In this document: positions 13,801-25,800 of the stretch, one piece after another
Numbering within the stretch: the first letter of the stretch is position 1
Layout of the letters: every line of letters begins with the position of its first letter
Assembly: GCF_900496995.4 (NCBI RefSeq)
Contig: NC_044030.1
Span: forward strand, 83,368,017 to 83,432,016
Direction: 5' to 3'
DNA from: Aquila chrysaetos chrysaetos
Taxonomy: Eukaryota > Chordata > Aves > Accipitriformes > Accipitridae
Length of the DNA: 64,000 nucleotides
The notes under the pieces: model-generated
Told to the model about the DNA's origin: nothing
The model's input: the letters and a program-made list of their open reading frames with translations, nothing else
The model's database searches: none
Made by a program: the position numbers and the translations under genes

Positions 13801-16800
13801 GGGCAATCAAGTCATCTTCCAAGAGCAGAATCCAGCTTGTTTCAGGATCCTCATCCTATAGACAAATACTGTCGCTTTTAGTAGCTTTACAATAAAACAC
13901 ATGGTAAAAGGTCCTCACTACTGTACTAATTACAGTTTGCTTGTAAGAGGAAACCAAAGAAATTGCAAATGAACTCTCCTTCACACACACACACAAGCTC
14001 CTAAATTCCTCTTCTGTGTGTGTTTCTACATAAAAGCCCTCATCAGCCAGGAAACAGTACTAGAGGCACTGCTATGTTAGTCCAACCCACCTTCTGAAGG
14101 TAAGCACCTATTCAAACGTATGTCTGCTTCTGTGCTCCTTTTGCATGCAATAGCTCAAACATTTATATTCTATCTGTTAATACTCATTCCTGGAAGCTCC
14201 ACTATCTACAGTTATATCACAGAGATAAAATGAGAGTAAAATAGATCGAAGTTTCAAATGATGCTTTTTAACTGAACAAGTCAGCTTTTCTTCCTCCATT
14301 TCACAAAAAAAAAAAAAAAAAAAAAAATCAGTAAAATAAGCTTGAGCAAAAGCATAAAGGGAAAAAAAGAAAAAAAAGAAGTCATTTGCTGTACCTCTTC
14401 ACCTCCTTCATCTACCAGGGTCCAGTTTCCAGATTCTTTCCCAGATGAAGAGGAACTTTTCCTCTCACTTGGTTTCATATGGCACATGAAGTCCACCCGA
14501 TTTCTGATTTAAAGTGAAAAAACAAGTATACAAAAAATTAGAAAATTAAAAATTCTGAATTAAGTCAGCTTTTAGTAAAGAGAAGATATTAAGAGAACAG
14601 ATACAAGAACAAGAAATTAACAAGTATGTCAGAAAGCTGCCTGGCAGAAAAGGACCTGGGGGCATTGGTCGACAGCCAGCTGAGTATGAGCCAGCAGTGT
14701 GCCCAGGTGGCCAAGAAGGCCAACGGCATCCTGGCTTGTGTCAGAAATGGTGTGGCCAGCAGGACTAGGGCAGTGATCGTCCCCCTGTACTTGGCGCTGG
14801 TGAGGCCGCACCTCGAATCCTGTGTTCGGTTTTGGGTCCCTCACTACAAGACAGACCTTGAGGTGCTGGAGCGTGTCCAGAGAAGGGCAACGAAGCTGGT
14901 GAAGGGTCTGGAGCACAAGTCCTATGAGGAGTGGCTGAGGGAACTGAGGTTGTTTAGCCTGGAGAAAAGGAGGCTGAGGGGAGACCTTATCGCTCTCTAC
15001 AACTACCTGAAAGGAGGTTGTAGCGAGGTGGGGGTCAGTCTCTGCTCCCAAGTAACAAGCAACAGGACAAGAGGAAACGGCCTCAAGTTGCACCAGGGGA
15101 GGTTTAGATGGGATATTAGGAAAAATATCTTCACTGAAAGGATTGTCAAGCATTGGAACAGGCTGCCCAGGGAAGTGGTTGAGTCACCATCCCTGGAGGA
15201 ATTTAAAAGATGTGTAGATGTGGTGCTTAGGGACATGGTTTATTGGTGGACTTGGCAGTGCTAGGTTAATGATTGGACTCGATGATCTTAAAGGTCCTTT
15301 CCAATCTAAATGACCCTATGATTCTAAATGATGCTACGATAACCTGATATCCTCCAAGACTCACACCAATCTGCTGTATTCTGTAAATGATCTTCCAAGC
15401 AATTTTCTGAACAATGTAAATGGCTATCAGCCCTGTATAGCAAGCATATTTAAATATGCAAGAAATAACACTATTCTTGCCCATCTGTAAGAAAAATCCT
15501 TTTAAAAAAAAAAAAGGATATTGTATTTCAGAAGAGGTACTCTACAACAACCATTTAAGGCTATCATCTGGTGAGTCAACAACAAACAGGACAAGCACAA
15601 GCCAGCTCCACTATACAACTTTCGTAGCTGCACTAGCTGGACACCACATCAATGTTAGTAAGACTGGTCTTACTACCACAACTAAAGACCTTCCAGGAAA
15701 GAGTTGCCTCAAATCAACCCAGTTCCCGTTCCATGTAGTAGACCACCTCGAGTCTGGGATACTAGTTTTCGGGCTCTATATACTGTATAAATCCTTAGTT
15801 GTTCAGACGTACCAGCAAGTTAAACAAATGTGCAGAAAGGTTATACAAAAAATTAAAATCATAACATCCAACTTCCTTCTAACTTGAACTGTACTGCCAG
15901 AACTCTGCACACAGTGCCACAAAACTCTGGAATAATTATCACCCTCCTGATCACCTTCAACTTATACTCTGATAATACCAGCCTATTACAAATTAAATAC
16001 AATTTTTAAGACACTGATTTCACAAATCAAATTCAGAATTCAAACTTGTTCCTGACAAGAAGCAACTGTAACAGACAAGTCTTAGCTCTTTTACCAGTAA
16101 GTACAGCCATTGTGGAGGCTCTGCATTCTTGTATCAACAGTTGAGAGCATCGCTCCAGACACCTTAAGGTAGACCTTGTTCAAAACACAAGCATCAAAAT
16201 GCATTGGCAGTATGCATGCCCTGAGGATACACTTGTTTCCCCAGGCAGCTCTAGACTGGAAATGTGAAAAGAAAGCCCTTAAAAATAATAGCCTCCCATA
16301 AATAGGACTCCCACTTAACTCAGGGTCAGTATATCAAGAACACAATGACAACCCTAAATACCAGCAGTTTGATTCTTTGACATTAAAATTTGGGCGGCTG
16401 GGAGGCAAGTTATGTATTTTATCTGAAGCACATAACAGTTTTCACTAATGACTGACTTCATCAACTAGCTTCTCCAAGCACCAGGTATTCCTTCTAGATT
16501 AAAAAAAGGATGAAAAATCAGTTAAGAAGCCCAACCAGCATACACACCAACTTAGCAAACCCTTTACTCAAGGGTTTCTGTTGAGGAGACAGTATAATGA
16601 ACAGGCCATCATGCAAGGCAAGAACTCTATATTTCAGAAGTCACAGTAACGAAACATGTCAGTCTTCACAAGCTACTTGACAGCTGAAAGCAAGCTGCAT
16701 CATACTGTGCACAGTTGGAAAATGTACTGCCAAGGCTGTATTTTAAGATGAATGAGTAAAAACAGTTTGAATTAAACTGTGAATGTCTTTCTTGTGCCTG

Positions 16801-19800
16801 CTTTTATAACTTTGCCTGCAATGAACTCTGAGCTTCACAAGCAGATCGTGTGTCATGTTTTCTACTCTTAAATAATCAGAACATATTTATAAAATCATAT
16901 TCATACTTACTTGACAGGAGACATAAGCAAGGCAAGAGATTGCATGAAATGAAAGACACCTGATGGGTTATCCAAGACTTTGATCTGAAATTAAATGCAA
17001 AAATCTAAGTAAATCCAAACAAGTAAAACAAAGGGCAAATTAGTTTTAGTAGAGAAATTCAAATTCTGAGCTTTACGTTTTTCACTAGCTTTTTGTTCAT
17101 ATTAAAAAGTATCCATAAAAGACAGTACCCACACCCTGGAGAAAGTATTGCTATGGCAAAATACTGGGAGTTGCCCAAAATAATTACTTATAAAGGAGAA
17201 AAAAAAAAAAAAAAAACCACATCAAAAGCTCCACAAAAAAGGCAACTTCTCCGTTTCACGTACTTCTGGACACCAGCAGGAATTGGGATGGTAAGCACTG
17301 GGGAAGTTAGGATCCTACCATGTTAGGTTAACGGTTCGACTCAATCTGAAGGGTCTTTTTCAGCCTAAATGATTCTATTATTCTATTCTATCCTTTCATT
17401 TCCTTGCTTGCATTTTCCTTGTTAGTGTAATTGCAATCCTTTTCCTATGGCTAGATTTCCAACATCTTCCCCCCTTGGAGGGGCAAAAATGTTCTTTGCA
17501 AGAATGCCCTGGTGGCTTTGGATATCTGCACTCCCTCTGATCTATACAAAGTGAACTCTTTCCCTTGCCCTTGAAATTACCTAACTAATAAACTCTACAG
17601 TGAAACCAGTCCCATTTCAATGTGCAGGATATAAAAATCTGTTCTTCCTCATCCCTTATACATCACAGAGCTGCCTCCAATCTCACTTGTCTCATACACA
17701 GCTGCTGCTTCAAGTCTAAATATTCTTTCCATTTCTTGGACAGCACTCCAAACCTTCTGCTGCGTGAGGCCTTCTGAGGCGAACCGCAAGTCCCTGACTC
17801 CCTTTCACGGAGTCTCTCCAGACAAGAATGAGAAGTGTGTTTCCCTGTAAACCTGCTCACAGTTGGGCTAACATGGGTAAATACATCCCCTGACAAACCC
17901 TTCACTGTTACCATGATTCCACACACTTGGAATGATGGTGTCAGTCATGAGCGATTGACTAGGCACAAGACACTGTCCTACCCACTCCACTCCAACTTTC
18001 TGACAATAAAGAATTAAACATTCACACCTGAATGAATGGACAAGCCCATTCACTGATCCCAGCTGGACATCGAAGGATGTGGTTGAAGAGGAAGAGATGG
18101 TCACCTGGACAGCCAATTCTTTGCAACACGGACACCTAAAGGGAAGTATATTGGAATCTTGTAAACAATTTCAAGGTTCATTCCTTTATAGTCTTGCTAA
18201 GTAGAGTAATACTGTTTTTTCGTTTCTCTTCCCACACTTTCTAACAAACCTCAATTTTCAGAGCAAGTTACAGGAGAACAGTATTTAAAAGTCTGTTTGC
18301 TTGGCTTATGAGCCACAAACCATTTTCTCTGGTGTACAAACATGAATTACTTTACAATTGCATTAAAAACAAATTTATTTAGAAATCAGCAAGAATAGAA
18401 CTTTCTCAAAAATGACAAGTCTGAATAATTTTAATTTCAAAATAAGTAAAAGCATAATGAATACTGAATATTAAGTCGACTCTGAGCAGTGTTGGCTGCT
18501 CAGGTGCCAGTCCTCATTAATGCTGCTGGCCTCTGTTGACTTCATCAGCCAAGGGAATTCATTATAAAGATTCACTAACAGATTCTGTTGCTCAAGTAGA
18601 ACAAACCCCCCAAAAATTGCATGTGGGACAGTAAGAGAAACAGTAACACTTTCAGAAATTACCCCCAAATTCATCCCTTGTGTTGGATCAAACAGATATA
18701 TCCATGCTTACTCCCTCACCAGTCTCTGCAGCCACATGAGAAGGTCACTCTGAAACTGAGGATCTTCAATAACTCTGCGAGTAAAACTGAAAAGGACGCT
18801 GATACATTCCTTCAAGTGGCCCAAGTCTGAAGAAAGATTTTCTGATTGCTTTGAAACTGTAAAGCAAAACCAGAATTAAGGAGTTTTGACAAACAGCTCT
18901 CAGAGTAGTAGCATAAGTAGTGGTTCTGAAGCAATACAGAAAACTTGCTCTCTCTATCTATAGATACCAAGACATTTCAACACAGTTGCTTGCTAAATCC
19001 GACAGAGAAGAACACTTATTTAGAGTACTTTATTTCATCTTATAATTTAGCACTGGACATTAATTACAAGAAGAATATACTATGGTTGCTCTCACAAAAG
19101 GCCTTCCCTCAACACAAACTTTGTAAGAACCACCATTTACTATGCATATAAACAATCTGGGAGGCAGAGGGCAAAGAGAGGAGGACTAGGAAGGATAAAC
19201 ACCCGGGGCGGGAGGGGGAGGAATACTTTAGCTAAAAAATTATATCGGCACAAACCCAAGTAAGTAATATACCTAGGATGAAAACCAAAAAGATTTCTCA
19301 GTATTAGAGCTGCAAGATTTCAAATGGCCTTCCAAGAGGAAGTAAAGCAGGAAAAATATCCAGCTGGTTTTAGAATTATGCATACTCAATTTGGAAAAGG
19401 GACTATACTGTATGTTGCCTTTGACAACAAAAGATTGGAGTCCAGGTGTCCCACCCCACCCAGTGTTCCTCTGCAGTAATCAGTGGCAGTATGTAGCTTA
19501 GAAGAAGGTAATTCTGCATTCAGCTTCCACTCTCCAGGTGAATAAGGCAAGAGAATCGGAGTTTCTCCTGTGAGAAAAAAGTTTCTCTGATCTCTACATA
19601 AGATCAGCAGGTTTTAATATCAGAGAAGAAACACACCAGTATACAAATTCCACCACAAGACTCCAAAACTGCAGGTGAACAGGGCATTCGGCACCCTGAA
19701 CAGCACGGGGAGCGGTCCAGACCAGCAACACACCTTGTTCTTGCTGCTGAAGAGCCACTGATCTCAGCAGGGATGAGCTGCTGAGCAACCTGTAGACATA

Positions 19801-22800
19801 CGACTCCACTTGCAAGCGGGACAACACCGAAGTGTACGAGTGCAGCGCCAGTGTCTGATGCACATGCTCTGCTTTGGCTTCAAACAGCTTTTTCAGTTCC
19901 CCCAGCACACTTTCATTCAGCTCCACTGTCTGGTAGCGATGGTGACCTGTCACTTTGCACTGATCTGCACAGACACCCTGAAAAGAAAGCAATTATTTTA
20001 TTGAAGTGGCTTTGTCATTTTGTTGGGTCAAGCGTGCTTACAGAAATTAACCTTGACATAACCCTCCCCTCAACAGAATTCAAAGCCTTCATAAAAGGGG
20101 CCGCTTAACAGGTGGCAAAGACAAACATGTCAGAACATCCTACATACGTTTTAGAGCTGCTGATTACTGAAGATTCATATCCCTTACTTCTGAAAAAATT
20201 ACTCTACAAACCCTCAATAACTCAGATTTAGAAACAGACATGAAGTGACTTGCCTGTATCACTGACAGATGTGAACAAAATCAGGTCTCTCTATTCCCAG
20301 TGAGCGCAACTGCTTCTCAGTTTATAGATTTCCATAAATATTTGCGTCTGCTATTTTAAAGCTAAAATATGTACTGAAACAAGATAAATATTTTTCTAAG
20401 CTCCCAGAACTGAATATTTATAGCAATTCCCCATTGTACATTTAAAATTTTCAGAAATGAACTGTACTCTAACTTTTTTCCTCAAACTGGAATTAAAAGC
20501 TGAGGCCAGTCTTCCTCTGTCCTATCTCTAATTCTTCAGCACAAGAAAACCACAATACGTAACATTCCTGTTATTCTTCTACGCAACCAGGAAACGTGCT
20601 TCAGAGCCAGCACTTTGGAAGCTTAGCTTGAAATTATCCCTGTGTTTCCTAAGTTAGTAGAAGAAGAATTTTAAATTGGCATGAAACAATTATTCTGACA
20701 TACAATAAATACATAATGAATCGGGATAGAACAAAGCAAGCAGCAAGCTTAGCCAACTGTATGATGCCCAGTGGGGATGTAAGAGTGAAGCCAAAATTGC
20801 TTTCAGCGTAGAAAGCGATCAACACAAAACAGAGTCCAGTGAGGTTCAGCGTTATACCCTAATAAAAAGGAAAAGATTCAAATCTGTTCAGTGAATGTCT
20901 CTCAACATCTCAGCTCTGAGGAACTGCACAGGAGAGGCACTGCACTCACAGAAACAACAGTGAAGCCACCACATACATAGGCACTTAGCACCCTTGGGCA
21001 ACTTTGATGGTGTGTTGGCTATGAACAGCATCAGAGCGCCAGAACAATTTTATTCACTTCCACTGTAACGTTCAGCTCCAAAAACAAGTTACACAGAATG
21101 AGTGTGGGGAAAGATTTTTCTGATGTGTGCACCAGAGAGCTCTCCAGACCCTTCTGGTTTGCAGACAGAAATGCTACAGAGTACCAGGACCACCCTGGAA
21201 GTAGCTAAAACCACAGCTACATTTATGGAGCAACTGTTACTGAAAGTGGATGGACCTCACACGCCCTTTGCTTTGAGCAACAGGGTCACCCACAAGCATG
21301 ACTCAAGCTCCTCTGCAGCTGCCACCTCTGAAAGCAGGACAGTCAGGAATGACGTCAATGAAAACTGTCACTACAGGCAGCAGGCCAGATGGGACGTCAC
21401 CGCTACAGTCATTCTGACGTCCTACTCCACCACGTGTCCCCTGCATCTACCTGAAGCACTGTGGCACAAACTTCACCTAACACTACAGGCAGAACTGGCT
21501 GTACACAGCTCATTCTGACTGACTACACACGAGTCTGACTCCCAAGAGATCACTAACAGAGATCCTAGTACCCTACATTCATCGGAGTTTAAAAATCAAA
21601 CAACAAACTGTCTTAAGTCTCAACAGAACGACACTCTGAAGTACTGGGGGTTAGTGGAGAGACTGGAAGCAAAGGCAATCATCTCTTTTAAAACAACAGA
21701 GCTTAAATACAATAAACTTGACAGCAAGTAAAATTAAGGTCTGGAATCACATCCAAATAGTTTTGGTTCAAAAGTAGCTTCAGCAACAGCACCTGCACAG
21801 TTTTCTGTTCTTCTTTAAAAGTCCATAATCTCCCCTTAACATTTTGGCAGTCTGTCATCATAGCCTGCAGCTCTGCCTCGGCCAGCAAAAGCTGCTTCCT
21901 GCAGCGCATGTAGTTCAGGAGCAGTTCATAAAATTCGTGCCTGTCCTGATGAGCAACGCTTTCGAATTCCTCTGCATAGGAGTCAACATTCTCCAACCAT
22001 GAACACGGCTCAAAAATTTTCAGCTGTTCTCTGGTAAAAGGCACCAGTTCTGGTTCGGTTGGGAGCTCTGGATACAACCTTTCATTGTGCGACAGCGGTT
22101 TAACTGCTATTATGGTTGGTCTCTCATATGACAATTCAGCCGACAAGTTTGGATAAACTGGTTTCAATCCCGATCGCTGAACACGTGTTTTGGATTTCTC
22201 AGATTGCTGCAAGATACTAGGAGGAACCTTCTCTGACGAACAGACAAGAGGATTTTTATCATCTTGTACGTTTTCAGTTACTTTGTCTTGTACAAAGCCC
22301 ACTACTGTCCGAGAGCCAGCAGCACTAGAATGAAATGTACTACTCGATAAATCAGAGTTTCCTGATCCGCTAGCAACCACCTCCACAGGGCTGTGAGGTT
22401 TCTCCAACTTGCTTTTTCCACTCTTCTCAACACCGCCCCTGCATTCCTCATGGGAATGATCAGCTTTGAACTCTTCTGCATCTGTGGGAGGCTCTAGAGT
22501 CACTGTCGAAGATCCTTCATTTGCTGAAGATAAATTACCCTGGGAGATGTCGCACACATCTTTTATAGTTTTTCCATCCTCTACTTCATCACTGAGACAA
22601 ATTTCTGTAAACTCTCCAGGATGTTCCACTTGCACTTTACTGGCTTGAGAAGACACTTCTGCCACGGGAGGGAGGAAGACATCATCAGACTCTTGTATGT
22701 GGGTCTCCTCACTACTTTTTTTCTTTTTTTCCTAGGGAAAAATAAAAAATTAACAGTGTCATTACGAAGTGAATCTACCCCCCTTGCATCCCCCAAACCC

Positions 22801-25800
22801 CACCATCACCAAAAATAGGATTTGTCAACATCACAACTCCAAAAGCCCCTCTTAACACATTAATTTTCATAACATTAGATGTAAAAACAAATGTACCGAA
22901 CAGATCCTTGTTCTTTAGTTGCCCTTTGAAGACTGCCTATCAGTGTCTATTTTCTTGGTCATCTCTTGAACAATGCTTCAACGTTTCTACGTAAAAAGCT
23001 ATAAATATCACAGGACAGAATATTTCATTAACATATAAAATAATCAAAATAACAGGACCCTGACCTCTAAAAACAGCCACTAGATTTCAACATATTGCAA
23101 AAAAAAGTTACTTTGCAATTCATCTTAAGTTTTACAGAAATATTTTAATGAATGGAAAATTATTTTCATAAAAGTAATTTCAGAACAAAGAAAGTCTGGA
23201 ATGCACCCCCTAATTACATTATAAAACTATCACAACATCTGTACATTTACTGAAATACCTATTTTCAATAGGTATTACATACTAGAGGTGTAGAAGAACT
23301 TAGCAGTGACATTAAAATTGTAAACTGATTATCCACTTTTAAACTAAGATCAGTTTGGGGGTAAATAGTTCCCATAAACCTAGTTTAAGGTATAGATTAG
23401 CCTCCTTCCCAAAGCACCGCATGGGAAATAACATTGCACAGGAAATCAACAAGATTTTGTCAATTTGTAAATCATTTGCCAATTTGTAAAACAAGAAATT
23501 GGCAAAGTGTTTTGCCAATTTGTAAATTGTTTATGTGTATCTACCAGTTTATTAGGAGCGAAACTGAGAAGAGTTAGGTTACAATGCTCCGGTTTTGGAT
23601 GACCCAGATAATATAAAAAAGAACACAGCTGAAATTAGGAAAAGCTCTCAATATTCCTCCATGACTGGGGAAAAGACGATAGTTTCGGAAATTTGCTGAC
23701 AGTATCACATATACTTTCACTAAACATCTGACATGACATTGCCTTATGAGAAGGCATACAAGAAAACAGCTCAAATCAAGGCCCTAACTACCTTTGACCT
23801 CAAGCCTAATTTTACTTCAAACATACGCTCACAGCTCCTTTACAAAACAGCAATACACTGGCTTTGCTTACAGATTGTGTTTTCCAGTATATTAAATCCT
23901 GCAAACACTTCTGATCACGAAACCGTTCTGACACACTCCAAGGCTAGCTAAAGCTACAGGTGAGAGGTTAAAAACATATCAGCACAATTCTTTAAACTAG
24001 GACTTCATGTTATAATAAACACCTCCGGACAATTAACTCAAAGTCAGTCCTTTCCACAGGACACTATATCACTGGATTATATTTTTGACAGTGTACTAAT
24101 CCACATACTTTACAAACACATGCTCGTCCTTTCCTCTCTAGAATCTCAAAGTTCCCTCTCGCAGTCCTCATACAGAAGAAACTCCCTTTATCTCTCAGTA
24201 GCATTCTGTATTCCTCACAAATGTTACTGTTAGATAAAATAGTTGTTTTTAAAATTTATAAAGTGCCTTTCAGTTCTCACTTTCCAAGGCAAAAAATGCC
24301 ATAATCGTTAACAGGGATTTCATCTGAGAAAGGATGAGAGAAATCAGGTTCTGAATTAACACGAAAGCAAAATCTGCTGTTCTCTCTTACGAGGTTTAGC
24401 CTTTAAGTCAAAGATGACACCTGCTCCTTAGCCTTGTCCCATGCCTAACCATTCTCCTCTCCTAGCATGTTGGTAAATGACACCTCGAGCTCTAAGGACA
24501 CCTACCACTTCTCAGGAAACATCGCCGGAGTAACTAAGTGCTACCCACCGAGATGGACACACACACAGGTTCACCTTCACCAGTTTCAGGTTCACTGGTT
24601 TTGCCACCTAACTGTGTTTGAATCAGTCTGGTGTTACTGGTGCTGGACAAGCTTAACTTTGGGGCTACTATTTTCAGAAAGCCCTGGGCTCCGTTCCACT
24701 ACTTGGCAGCCCCACAGCTGAGCCAGCCTTTCTCTCAGCTCACAAGAATTTCAGCTTTTCAAAGGATTATGGCTGTTTCTGAGGCATGGGGATGGATGGA
24801 AAAATCCTTAATGTGACTGAGGCCCAAACTGCATCCTCAAATACCCCTGCCTATTAACAGAGCTGAGCATAGTAATAGCAACAAAAATATCAGGAATGGG
24901 TCAGGTGTAACACTGAAGAATTCTGGATTCTCACACGTGACATTGCCAGTGAATTGTTTCACAATGAATTACACCTGGAAGGGACGGCCAAACACAGCAG
25001 CCACTGGAGTCACCGTATACATCCTTAATGAACTACCAGCGTCATCTGTGACTCACTGCCTTCCTGCAGGGAACTGATTCTCTTCAGCAGCAGTCTTCAG
25101 ATTTGACTGCCTTGCACATGCTATGGGGCTGAATCAAAACAAAAACAATGACACACTTACTCTTCTGGGATTGCTTTTCCCTCCAAACTTTACTTGCCTG
25201 CAGTTCAGGAATCACAGCTGTTGACACTTAGATCTAACCCTTATTTTACAAAACAATGGTCAATTAATCCATTAATTTTGTTTTCACAGGGCTTTGACAG
25301 CCATGACTTCAATGCCTTTGCTCTATGCGGTGCAGTTTACAACATAAAAGAGGTTAAGCAATTAAGGGAAATGTTTCTATTTAGACTCAACTCTGAGGCG
25401 AGATGTTTTGGTTCGGATCATTTCCACAAACTACTGAAATTCCGCATAGCACAGCTGCAAGGAAAATAAAGCCTTCAGAAAGCTGTCAGTACTAACATCA
25501 TGAAGGAGGAACATACTCACAACAGGATTAAAACCTAGGAAGACTGATGCTTAACTAAACTGCAGCACCAACAAACAAAGAACAAACACTGTCGTCTGCT
25601 ATACGTGGCCTCATGTTTTGAGCATTTCAAAGCCAAACCGTTCCGTATGAGATGGAGCAAGACCATCATCCCATATTGTACTAAAACACTGCTGAAGGCC
25701 AATAAGCTCTACTGCTCTACGGCTTCACCGCAGATGCAGCTCCAGCTGCCTCGCTGTGCACAGCTATTGGAGAAGGCCACAGGCTATAAGACTAAAAAGC

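Noticed and set aside
21102-21518. 138-codon plus-strand open frame in EPG5 intron 2
   Set aside because: No resemblance to a known protein, antisense to the gene and without splice or conservation evidence. The CRE-like motifs in it were kept as a separate observation.
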